Shown here piece after piece: positions 19,084-27,387 of a stretch of DNA of 37,284 bases. Below the pieces are notes generated by a model. The model did no database searches and had not been told where the DNA came from. It worked only from the letters and a program-made list of their open reading frames with translations. Origin of the DNA: Desulfocapsa sulfexigens (GTDB taxonomy: Bacteria > Desulfobacterota > Desulfobulbia > Desulfobulbales > Desulfocapsaceae); the NCBI GenBank assembly GCA_015662865.1, contig DQTH01000126.1:1-37284 (forward strand), given 5' to 3'. Each line of letters opens with the position of its first letter. Position 1 is the stretch's first letter. A program made the position numbers and the translations under genes.

Positions 19084-21645
19084 ATGCGCCTGCGGTCAAA
19101 GTTAAAACGGATGTTTTTCGGTGTGAAGAAGGAAACCATTCCGTTTCGAATTATTTTTGCCGAGTTCAAGAAAAGTCTTGAGCTCAACAACCAGATCCTT
19201 GATCTGATTGCTGATGCCAATGACAAACTTAGCGGTGATTATATATTTGATGAACAGTACATCCAGAAAACATGCCACAGATTGACCGAGTTGGTTCAGC
19301 AGCTCATTGTGACCATTAACCATCTGACAGACCAGAAATATACGGATCTCTATACGAATTTTCATCGGATTGAATCTGAAATTGATTCCCTGCTCAGCGG
19401 TCGCACACTCAACCAGGTCAAAGACTTTGTCCTTCCGTACTCCAGTGTAAGCCGTGATCTGACTGATTCTGTTGGAGGGAAAAATGCACATATTGCAGAA
19501 ATTGGAGCACTGCTTGACCTGAAAATACCATCAGGCTTTGCCATTACCACATCAGCATATCTCTATTTTTTGGACGACAACAACCTTAGAAACAGGATTT
19601 TTGGTATCAGGGAAAAATGGCGACATAAAGAAATTGCGGTTGATGAGGCATCACAAAAAATCAGTCGCCTTATTCTTGATGCTGAAATTCCGGATGTGTT
19701 AAAAAATGAAATTCTCTCTGAAGCGGAGCGGGTCAGCAAAGAGTATGAAGATGTCACACCCTGTTTTGCGGTTCGTTCAAGCGCCCTGGGCGAAGACGAA
19801 ATATCATCTTTCGCCGGACAGTACCTAAGCTGCTTAAATATCCCCTTAAATGAGATTCCACAAGCATATAAGGAAGTTATTGCCAGTTTATTCAGCCCCG
19901 AAGCCATGGAGTACCGCCTGCAGATGGATTTTCGTCCCCATGAAATAATGATGGCGGTTGCCTGTCAAATGATGATCCCGGCCAAGGCCAGTGGAGTCCT
20001 TTATACTTACAACCCTGTAAGACCGAAAGAAGAGACCATGATTATAAATTCTGCCTGGGGACTGGGTGAACCCATTGTCTCCGGAGAAGTTCCCACCGAT
20101 CATTTTGTCCTTGAGAGGCGTCCACCCCACCAGGCCAGGGAACTGAACATCGTACGCAAGGATCAGAGTATGATTCTAAAAGGCTGCGGTGGTATCGCCA
20201 TTGATGGTGTTCAGGAAGAACAACGAATGGAACCAAGCCTGAAAAAGGACCAGCTGCAGGAATTAGCCCGAATCGGCATACGGCTGGAACAATACTTTAA
20301 GCGACCACAGGATATTGAATTTGCAGTGGATTCACAAAACAAAGTTACTGTTCTCCAATCCAGACAGCTGCGTCTTCAGGATGAACGTGCCCCCCGGGCC
20401 TGTGACCTCACAGGCCTTGGCGGGAAATATCCGATTCTTTTTCGTGGGAAGGGTATTGCTGCCATGGAAGGTATCGGTATTGGTCCCGCCTGGATCCTCT
20501 CCGAAGAGCATGACCTTAACGAATTCCCCATGGGGGGAATTCTCGTGGCCCGTCATGCCACTCCACAACTGGCCAGGGTAATTCACCGGGCTGCCGGCTT
20601 TATTACTGATATCGGCTCCACCACAGGACATTTGGCAACAGTTGCAAGGGAATTTCGGGTACCAGCTCTTTTCAACACCGGTAACGGCACTGAACTGATT
20701 GAACATGGTCAGGAAATCACTCTTGATACCGAATGTTTAACCATCTACGAAGGAGTTGTTCAGGAACTGCAGTATTACAGTATTCAGGAAGATCCCCTTG
20801 AAGAGATGTATGAATATCGTTTGTTGCGTCGCATGCTGAAAAAAATAGAACCTCTAAATCTTACAGATCCGACAGCTGAAAATTTCACCCCTGCCGGTTG
20901 CCGGACGTACCACGATCTGACCCGTTTTATCCACGAAAAAGCGGTTGAAACAATCATTGATCTTAACTTTTATCATGCTCATCATCGTGACACGCAAGCA
21001 GGGCAACTCCTGTGGGACTATCCCCTGGATCTGATTTTAATCGATGTCGGCGGTGGGATTGAGGGTAAGCATGAAAAAGGCATTCGGCCCGAACAGATCA
21101 GTTCAATTCCCATGCAGGCCATACTTGACGGAATGTCCTACCCGGGAATGTGGGACATGTCTCCAGCCGGCGTTGACTTCAGCGGCTTCATGTCCAGTCT
21201 GACCAGAACAAGCCCTATCCGAAGCACAAGCCCTGAGGATGTCGGTCGCAATCTTTCCGTTATTTCAGCTGAATATACAAATATTAACTTCCGACTTGGT
21301 TATCATTTCACAGTTATTGATGCCTTTGTTTCCGATAATATTCTTGATAACCATATTTATTTCAGATTTTCTGGTGGAGTTACCGAAACTACCCGGCGTA
21401 CCAGGAGAACACGTCTACTGGCCAAAATTCTTTCCCATTATGATTTCCTGTGTGAAGTGCATGGAGATATTGTGGTGGCAAGACTCAAACGAACTGACAG
21501 GGATGGAATGCTTAACAGATTGTTTCTACTCGGACTCCTTGTTGGTTTCACCCGTCAACTGGATGTCAAAATGGTCAGCGAAGACACGATTATTACCTTC
21601 TTTAACGAGATAAAAAACATAATGGAGAAAAAAAATGGAAAATAA
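19084..21645 (+). CDS. PEP synthase-like protein (PEP/pyruvate-binding ATP domain plus phosphohistidine domain, atypical C-terminus)
   Basis: SVGGKNAHIAEIGALLDLKIPSGFAITTSAY; QDIEFAVDSQNKVTVLQSRQLR; GSTTGHLATVAREFRVPALFNTG; start uncertain (ORF can extend to GTG 19045). Confidence 0.85.
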   Translation: MRLRSKLKRMFFGVKKETIPFRIIFAEFKKSLELNNQILDLIADANDKLSGDYIFDEQYIQKTCHRLTELVQQLIVTINHLTDQKYTDLYTNFHRIESEIDSLLSGRTLNQVKDFVLPYSSVSRDLTDSVGGKNAHIAEIGALLDLKIPSGFAITTSAYLYFLDDNNLRNRIFGIREKWRHKEIAVDEASQKISRLILDAEIPDVLKNEILSEAERVSKEYEDVTPCFAVRSSALGEDEISSFAGQYLSCLNIPLNEIPQAYKEVIASLFSPEAMEYRLQMDFRPHEIMMAVACQMMIPAKASGVLYTYNPVRPKEETMIINSAWGLGEPIVSGEVPTDHFVLERRPPHQARELNIVRKDQSMILKGCGGIAIDGVQEEQRMEPSLKKDQLQELARIGIRLEQYFKRPQDIEFAVDSQNKVTVLQSRQLRLQDERAPRACDLTGLGGKYPILFRGKGIAAMEGIGIGPAWILSEEHDLNEFPMGGILVARHATPQLARVIHRAAGFITDIGSTTGHLATVAREFRVPALFNTGNGTELIEHGQEITLDTECLTIYEGVVQELQYYSIQEDPLEEMYEYRLLRRMLKKIEPLNLTDPTAENFTPAGCRTYHDLTRFIHEKAVETIIDLNFYHAHHRDTQAGQLLWDYPLDLILIDVGGGIEGKHEKGIRPEQISSIPMQAILDGMSYPGMWDMSPAGVDFSGFMSSLTRTSPIRSTSPEDVGRNLSVISAEYTNINFRLGYHFTVIDAFVSDNILDNHIYFRFSGGVTETTRRTRRTRLLAKILSHYDFLCEVHGDIVVARLKRTDRDGMLNRLFLLGLLVGFTRQLDVKMVSEDTIITFFNEIKNIMEKKNGK

Positions 21646-22018
21646 CCAGACCAGCATACTGATACTTGACGATGAACCCATTGTCAGCAAGCGATTGAGA
21701 CCCTCTCTTGAGAAAAAAGGCTATAAAGTTGAGGCCTTTACTACCAGCAAAGAGGCACTTGAAAGAATTGAGGAACATGAATTTGATATTGTGGTTACCG
21801 ATCTCAAGATGGAAGGAGTTGATGGCATGCAGTTTCTCACCCTGGTCAAGGAAAAGTATCCCGATACGGAAGTCATTGTTATAACAGGTTTTGCGACCAT
21901 GGCAACAGCAAAAGAATCCTTTACTAAAGGGGTTTTTGATTTCCTTGCCAAGCCCTTCAAACTCGGAGAGATTGCCGAGGTGATCGCCAGAGCTGAAGCC
22001 AAGAGAAAAAGAAATTAA
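21635..22018 (+). CDS. Stand-alone response regulator receiver domain protein
   Basis: ILILDDEPIVSKRLRPSLEKKGYKVEAF...DIVVTDLKMEGVDGMQF...VITGFATMATAKESFTKGVFDFLAKPF. Confidence 0.92.
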   Translation: MENNQTSILILDDEPIVSKRLRPSLEKKGYKVEAFTTSKEALERIEEHEFDIVVTDLKMEGVDGMQFLTLVKEKYPDTEVIVITGFATMATAKESFTKGVFDFLAKPFKLGEIAEVIARAEAKRKRN

Positions 22019-22037
22019 AATTCTATCCTTTTGAGAG

Positions 22038-22841
22038 ATGAATACCATGTTGAAAACACTTTTATACATTAACGAAGACTTGGCCTCAAGCATAGCTCTT
22101 CGATTTACCGCGTATGTCAATAAATTTATCCCTGTTTCTCTACACATAACTCATATCGAAGAACCCGATGAGAACAAAAATATCGGTCGGGGTTGGGTAC
22201 AGCGGGCATGGGAAGACGGCGTAACCTCAAGTGGCAAACGGTTAATCGACCGTATGTTGCGAACAGAATCCATAGATTGTCCACTGGCAGGAAGACCAAT
22301 AGTGGAAGTTGGAGACAGGGAGAGAGAAATTCTCTATACCCTGCGCAACGGCCTGTATGAACTCTACGTCGAAGGCTATCTTAATACTGCCGATACAGAC
22401 CTGTTTTATAATATCCTGAGTTCTCAGCTCTACACCGAAGCTCCATGCCCTATACTTGTAGTCAAAAACCTGTCTATCAGTAAAAAATGTGCCCTGCTCT
22501 GCGCTGACAGCGTAGATCCGAAACTGCTGGTGGAACAGAGCATGGCAGTACTTGGCGATTCAACATTCAATTTTGATATCGTTTTTTTTAAATTCTGTGA
22601 AACCGGGGATCTTCGCATCCTTGAGAAGGCTGAAGGGGGGAAAAACCTGAAAACAGCAGAAACAGCACTTCTGGCAGCCGGAAAAAACATCGAGAACGTA
22701 ACAGTTCTTTTAGGAACACCGGAACAGGTTGGGGATTATCTGAAAGAATATGCCATCGTCACGTCAACATTACCAAAAAGAAATAGTATGCGGATGCATG
22801 TACTGGCAAATTCACTTGCTTCTGTGCTCCTGGTTCGGTGA
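22038..22841 (+). CDS. Universal-stress-protein-like protein (divergent)
   Basis: Weak UspA-like fold pattern (CPILVVKN, ASVLLVR ends); paired with downstream Usp. Confidence 0.55.
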   Translation: MNTMLKTLLYINEDLASSIALRFTAYVNKFIPVSLHITHIEEPDENKNIGRGWVQRAWEDGVTSSGKRLIDRMLRTESIDCPLAGRPIVEVGDREREILYTLRNGLYELYVEGYLNTADTDLFYNILSSQLYTEAPCPILVVKNLSISKKCALLCADSVDPKLLVEQSMAVLGDSTFNFDIVFFKFCETGDLRILEKAEGGKNLKTAETALLAAGKNIENVTVLLGTPEQVGDYLKEYAIVTSTLPKRNSMRMHVLANSLASVLLVR

Positions 22842-22894
22842 TGTATTTCTTAAAATTGAAGCTTGCTTAATCAGGTAATAAAAAAGGAAAGACC

Positions 22895-23743
22895 ATGAAA
22901 ATATTAGTTGCACTGGATACAGAAGATTACAGTAACAAAATATTAAAAAATGTTGCCCGACTGGCGGGTAATACGCTGGCAGACATCATCTTCCTTGGAA
23001 TCCAGGAAGGTACGGAAAAACTTGCCGGGCCTCTGGCTGATACCATGTTGAAATACCAACAGGATCTGGCTAGCTGTTTTAACAGGGAAGAATCACCTTA
23101 TGCTGATTTTGATGCAGAGCAGTGGCAGGAAAAGCAGCCTGGAGACTGGTACATGGCCTCAAGAGGTATGAAGGAATTTACCCTGAGGATACGATCCGGC
23201 AGCATTGTCAAAGAGGTTCTTTCCGTGGCCCGGGAAACAGAATGTGACCTGATCATACTCGGTTGCAATGGTACAGCAGGGTGTGAATGGAATGGTGAAT
23301 GGAATGTCCCGCTCCGGATAGCCGAAGGCGGTCCATGCTCTGTTCTGGTTATAAAAGATGTGAAACGAGTAAAACAAATTGTTTCAATTCTGGATCAGTC
23401 AACAGTCAGCCAGGAAGCCATGGAACTTATTAACCAGTTGGTTACCCTAAACGATTCAGGATTGAATATTGTCGGAGTTAAAGGAAAAAACGAAAGAAAA
23501 GAAACCGAAATAGAACAGCGAATTGTTGATCTCCTGAGATATTACAACGACAGGAAAATCAGCACATGGATTAAACTGATAAACAGTGATGATGTACAGG
23601 ACTATGTAACCGGTGCATCTGTAGACGCAACTGTTGCCTTGTGGATGGGTGGGAAGCAGTCACTGTTGAAAAAAATCTTTTCCCGAACCATGGTGGAAAA
23701 ACTTCTGGAAACGAGTGGATCATCATTACTTATTCTACGTTGA
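22895..23743 (+). CDS. Tandem universal stress protein (UspA family)
   Basis: MKILVALDTEDYSNKILKNVARLA; ARETECDLIILGCNGTAG; CSVLVIKDVK; SSLLILR. Confidence 0.8.
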   Translation: MKILVALDTEDYSNKILKNVARLAGNTLADIIFLGIQEGTEKLAGPLADTMLKYQQDLASCFNREESPYADFDAEQWQEKQPGDWYMASRGMKEFTLRIRSGSIVKEVLSVARETECDLIILGCNGTAGCEWNGEWNVPLRIAEGGPCSVLVIKDVKRVKQIVSILDQSTVSQEAMELINQLVTLNDSGLNIVGVKGKNERKETEIEQRIVDLLRYYNDRKISTWIKLINSDDVQDYVTGASVDATVALWMGGKQSLLKKIFSRTMVEKLLETSGSSLLILR

Positions 23744-23768
23744 TGTCTTCATACCATGACTCATGGAA

Positions 23769-23837
23769 CCAGATCTTTTTGCCGGCATGGAGACCTGGAC
23801 GTTTGATCCGGTTCCAGTCTGTTACCCTGAATACATT
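23769..23837 (-). pseudogene. Relic of the Fis-type HTH C-terminus of a sigma-54 activator
   Basis: Minus translation NVFRVTDWNRIKRPGLHAGKKIW matches NVSRVTVWNRMKRFGIHAGKKVW of the downstream-adjacent regulator (24362-25771), 17/23 identical by eye, no indel. Confidence 0.75.
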
Positions 23838-24137
23838 TGATTAGAATTCCAGGTGCTCAACACTTAACAAGTGCTTGTGTTGCTATAATAAATAGCAGCA
23901 TTTTTATCAGTCGAGCTGTTTTCAAATGATGCGTAGTAAGTAGTAAGTAATTGAGTATTGATGTCCCGAGAATGCCTGCCGCATCATCCGCCAGCCGCTG
24001 AATTTCCGTGAACCTTTTGTGCGCGGTAATCAGTTTGATTAACGACAAAATGTGGGCGCGTGAGCCCCTCGGTGTGTATGCTTTTATTCAGCGTCTTTTT
24101 GCCGTTTTCATTTTTTGTGATTTAGCAGTTAAGTAAA

Positions 24138-24209
24138 CTGTCCCCTGAACTCGATATTGATGGCATGGATGCCAAGGCATCCTATTCCATGCTGTTACTC
24201 TGGGGACAG
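24138..24209. repeat. Inverted repeat CTGTCCCC...GGGGACAG with internal GGCATGGATGCC
   Basis: CTGTCCCC 24138-24145 and GGGGACAG 24202-24209. Confidence 0.4.
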
Positions 24210-24361
24210 AAGGGACTATTATAAAAATTATGGGGAGGGGGAGCGATGTAGCTGGAAAGGAAAGGTGAACCTTCCAGGCTATAGGTTGTTTTTCCGCGTA
24301 GCAGTTCAGTTCAGCTGTTCATGACAAATATATCATCAATTCAACTTTACACGCTCCCAAA

Positions 24362-25771
24362 TTACTCCTGCCAGACCTTTTTGCCGGCATGGATGCCGAA
24401 ACGTTTCATCCTGTTCCATACTGTTACCCTTGATACATTTAAAATTTCTGCAGCACGGGTCTGATTGCCATGGGCAGCAGTGAGGGCATCAAGAAGATCC
24501 TGTTTCAATCTTTCCTGCTTATCAATCGAAGGAACAACAGAAGCAAAGGAATGTCCTGATAATGGATGAAAATCCTGGATTACCGGAGGCAGGTCTTCTG
24601 AATGAATCATCGTTCCCTGGCAGGTAACAAAAGCATACTCAAAGGTACTGCGTAGCTCCCGAACATTTCCGGGCCAGCTGTACTGCATCAGCAGATCCAT
24701 GGCCCTGCTGCTGATTCCCTTGATATTTTTATCGGTTTTCAACTGTAAACGCCTGAAAAATGTTTCTGCCAGCAGGGGAATATCACCATCTCGTTTTTTT
24801 AGTGGCGGCATGTGCACAGGAATGACATTTATTCGATAAAAAAAGTCCTCCCGAAAACTGCCCTCTGCCACCATTTTTCTCAAATCTTTATTTGTCGCAG
24901 AAATAATACGGACATTAATTGGAATGGGACGGTTATCCCCCACCCGTTCAACCACTTTTTCTTCCAGAACCCGCAGCAGTTTCACTTGGGTGGTAAGGGG
25001 AAGATCACCAATCTCATCGAGGAAAATGCACCCTCCCTCTGCTGCCTCAAAACGACCCTTTCGATCCTGGATAGCACTGGTAAACGAACCTTTTACATGG
25101 CCGAACAGTTCACTTTCAAGCAGTGACTCGTTAAGAGAGGCGCAGTTCACCTTGATATATGGAAAATCTCTGCGGTTACTCATTTCATGCACAGCTCTTG
25201 CGACCAATTCCTTGCCTGTCCCGGATTCCCCGTAAATGATGAGAGGTGCGTCAGAATCCGCACTGTTGCTGGCAAGGCTGTAAATCCTCTGCATGGGTGC
25301 TGATATTCCCACCATTCCGTGAAAGGTATCACGGCCGCTCAACTCCCGCTTAAAAGCTTCAATTTTTGTCTCCTGCTCAAGGAGTTCAGTGATATCAGTC
25401 ATGGTTTCAACAGCGCCAATCACTTTGCCATCATTGTCTTTTAAGACACTTGCGTTTTTAAAAATATGGACCCGGCTGCCATCACTGCGAGTGAGAACAC
25501 AACGCTGTTTCTTTAAGAAACCATCACGAAACAGTCGGCACCAGTGCCGGCTGCCACTTTCACGTTTGCGTTCAAGGTGACAGGATGTACAATTCAAACA
25601 GGAACAGGGCTGGCCGACAAGATCACCCATCTCATAGCCGGTCAGTTGCAGAAAGGCTTGATTTGCCGAGACAATAATACCTCCTGGAGCAACAATCATG
25701 ACTCCTTCCTGAATGGTATCAACCACGGTCTTCCAATATTCGTTTAATTCCTGCTTAAGCATTTTTAACAC
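24362..25771 (-). CDS. PAS-domain sigma-54-dependent transcriptional regulator with Cys-rich PAS insertion
   Basis: PAS (EGVMIVAPGGIIVSANQAFLQLTGY), AAA+ (YGESGTGKELVARAVHE, GSFTSA, IFLDEIGDLP), Fis HTH; GTG start at 25771 or ATG at 25762. Confidence 0.93.
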   Translation of the reverse strand: MLKMLKQELNEYWKTVVDTIQEGVMIVAPGGIIVSANQAFLQLTGYEMGDLVGQPCSCLNCTSCHLERKRESGSRHWCRLFRDGFLKKQRCVLTRSDGSRVHIFKNASVLKDNDGKVIGAVETMTDITELLEQETKIEAFKRELSGRDTFHGMVGISAPMQRIYSLASNSADSDAPLIIYGESGTGKELVARAVHEMSNRRDFPYIKVNCASLNESLLESELFGHVKGSFTSAIQDRKGRFEAAEGGCIFLDEIGDLPLTTQVKLLRVLEEKVVERVGDNRPIPINVRIISATNKDLRKMVAEGSFREDFFYRINVIPVHMPPLKKRDGDIPLLAETFFRRLQLKTDKNIKGISSRAMDLLMQYSWPGNVRELRSTFEYAFVTCQGTMIHSEDLPPVIQDFHPLSGHSFASVVPSIDKQERLKQDLLDALTAAHGNQTRAAEILNVSRVTVWNRMKRFGIHAGKKVWQE

Positions 25772-25950
25772 CTGTTAAGATTTTAACAAAACGTTTACAT
25801 TCCACTTAACACTTCCACAGCTTTCTAACAAAGAAAAATACTATTTTAAAATAGGAAACTTTCTAAGCGCCTCTCTTCGTCAAATAATTTTACATTTGTT
25901 TCAGCATGTTAGCAAGAACTCAAGATATCCTGCGATACATATCCAATCAT

Positions 25951-25968
25951 CCGGCATGGTCATTGCTA
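25951..25968 (+). promoter_or_regulatory. Candidate sigma-54 (-24/-12) promoter of the Hdr/TusA operon
   Basis: CCGGCATGGTCATTGCTA: GG (25953-25954), 10 nt, GC (25965-25966); divergent to a sigma-54 activator gene, ~135 bp upstream of 26104. Confidence 0.65.
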
Positions 25969-26009
25969 GGTTATGATTGATTCATCAAAACATAAATCAT
26001 TTTGATATT

Positions 26010-26039
26010 CCGTCATTCCCGCCTGCGCGAGAATGACGG
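26010..26039. repeat. GTCATTCCCGC-type palindrome in the operon leader
   Basis: CCGTCATTCCCGC-CTGC-GCGAGAATGACGG. Confidence 0.75.
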
Positions 26040-26103
26040 TACAGGGGACTCTTTACGATACCATCAGTTATGACAAACAAATATTTAGTACCCCGAACCT
26101 GAT

Positions 26104-26388
26104 ATGAAAATACAGCAACAATTCCATCTCAATGAATTACCGGACCCTTTCACTCTACTCAAAGTGTGTCAGGCTCTCCATGAACTGTCTGATGGTGAAT
26201 TCATGAAACTCACATTTGCGGGAAGCTGTATACCGGAAGAGTTATTCAAGGTTCTTCCGGCTGAAGAGTATGAAATAGTTGAACAGGAAAAATACAACGA
26301 CCCGGATCGTTACTGGATTGTTATCCAAAGAATAACTGCTCCCTCACCCGGATCAGAACAATCCGGCGACGGGTGCTGCTGCAATTGA
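26104..26388 (+). CDS. Degenerate TusA-like protein with CCC C-terminal tail
   Basis: LPDPFTLLKVCQALHELSDGEFMKLTFAG aligns by eye to TusA LDxxGxxCPxPLLKxKKAL pattern without CPxP; ends GDGCCCN. Confidence 0.6.
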   Translation: MKIQQQFHLNELPDPFTLLKVCQALHELSDGEFMKLTFAGSCIPEELFKVLPAEEYEIVEQEKYNDPDRYWIVIQRITAPSPGSEQSGDGCCCN

Positions 26389-26469
26389 ACAGTTTTACAG
26401 AAGGCAAAACAACAAGAAGAGAAAAGCCGAGATATCGGTGAAAACCAAATGAACACAGAGGAGGATTCA

Positions 26470-26841
26470 ATGTCTGACGAAACACAAAAACTCGTTTATA
26501 TCTTCACCGCTGCCGGTGACCGCGCCGAAGATGCAGTAACCGGTTTTACCCTGGCTAATGTAGCAATCTCAATGGAACATGAAGTTACCATCATCCTGCT
26601 GGGTGAAGGAACACTCCTTGCCCTGAAAGGATACAGCGAAACAGTACACGCTCCGGAGCGTCTTCCTCACAAAGAGTTGCTGACAAATTTTCTCTCATCC
26701 GGCGGAGAATTACTCGTTTGTCTGCCCTGTATCAAGGGCCGTAAAATGGAGTTGAGCGACCTGGTGGAAGGTGTTGAGGCAACCACCGCTGTTATGGTCA
26801 ATGAGCGAATCATTGAAGGCGATAAAATCATAACATTCTAA
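26470..26841 (+). CDS. DsrE-family protein
   Basis: KLVYIFTAAGDRAEDAVTGFTLANVAISMEHEVTIILLGEGTLLALKG...GGELLVCLPCIKGRKM; strong GGAGG upstream of ATG 26470. Confidence 0.8.
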   Translation: MSDETQKLVYIFTAAGDRAEDAVTGFTLANVAISMEHEVTIILLGEGTLLALKGYSETVHAPERLPHKELLTNFLSSGGELLVCLPCIKGRKMELSDLVEGVEATTAVMVNERIIEGDKIITF

Positions 26842-26872
26842 CGGTAGAATAAAGACGAATAACAAATTTTTT

Positions 26873-27015
26873 CTGATTACGTATGAAACTCAGCCAGATT
26901 CACAGGGCTCACAGGTAATTTGCTGATACAACGTAAAATTTCAATTAGCAATGGGTTGTCATCCCCGCCTACGCGGGAATGACTAAAAAAATGGCTGAGC
27001 TTTATACGTAATCAG
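26873..27015. repeat. MITE-like element copy 2 between dsrE-like and tusA
   Basis: CTGATTACGTATGAAACTCAGCC (26873-26895) and GGCTGAGCTTTATACGTAATCAG (26993-27015), 21/23 complementary; internal GTCATCCCCGCCTACGCGGGAATGAC. Confidence 0.85.
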
Positions 27016-27044
27016 GATTTCTTTCGCAATAAAAGGAGACAGTT

Positions 27045-27299
27045 ATGTCTGATGTAGATCTGAGTAGTATAGAAACCACTGCAACCATTGACTCCCGCGG
27101 CAGCGCCTGTCCCGGTCCTCTGCTTGAAGCAAAAAAAGGCATTGGCAAAGTAAAAGTCGGTGAAACCATGGAAGTGTATTCCAATGATGAAGGGACAAGA
27201 GTAGACGTGAAAGCCTGGGCCAACAAGGTAGGACACAGTTACCTCGGCTTTGTTGAGGCTGACGGCTATGACAAGCATTACATAACAAGAAACAAGTAG
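27045..27299 (+). CDS. tusA: TusA-family sulfurtransferase
   Basis: IDSRGSACPGPLLEAKKGIGKVKVGETMEVYSNDEGTRVDVKAWANKVGH: canonical CPxP motif. Confidence 0.9.
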   Translation: MSDVDLSSIETTATIDSRGSACPGPLLEAKKGIGKVKVGETMEVYSNDEGTRVDVKAWANKVGHSYLGFVEADGYDKHYITRNK

Positions 27300-27325
27300 C
27301 TCGTTTTTTGAACCTACGCTTGAAA

Positions 27326-27350
27326 CCCGCAGGGTCAGACTACCTGCGGG
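27326..27350 (+). terminator. Intercistronic hairpin between tusA and mvhD-like gene
   Basis: CCCGCAGG-N9-CCTGCGGG; not followed by a clear U-tract. Confidence 0.4.
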
Positions 27351-27387
27351 GTAATCAAATTTCCCTAAAATGGAGTGAGAGTTGATC

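Noticed and set aside
21602-22147. 181 aa minus-strand ORF
   Set aside because: Antisense to receiver and Usp genes; no coding signature
23857-24048. 63 aa minus-strand ORF (SLIKLITAHKRFTEIQRLADDAAGI...)
   Set aside because: The first half looks somewhat protein-like, but it is too short and no family could be recognised by eye
26104-27299. TusA + DsrE pair as a YTD-type sulfur disproportionation cluster
   Set aside because: No YedE/YeeE-like transporter and the neighbours are Hdr subunits, so the YTD label is not supported in this window
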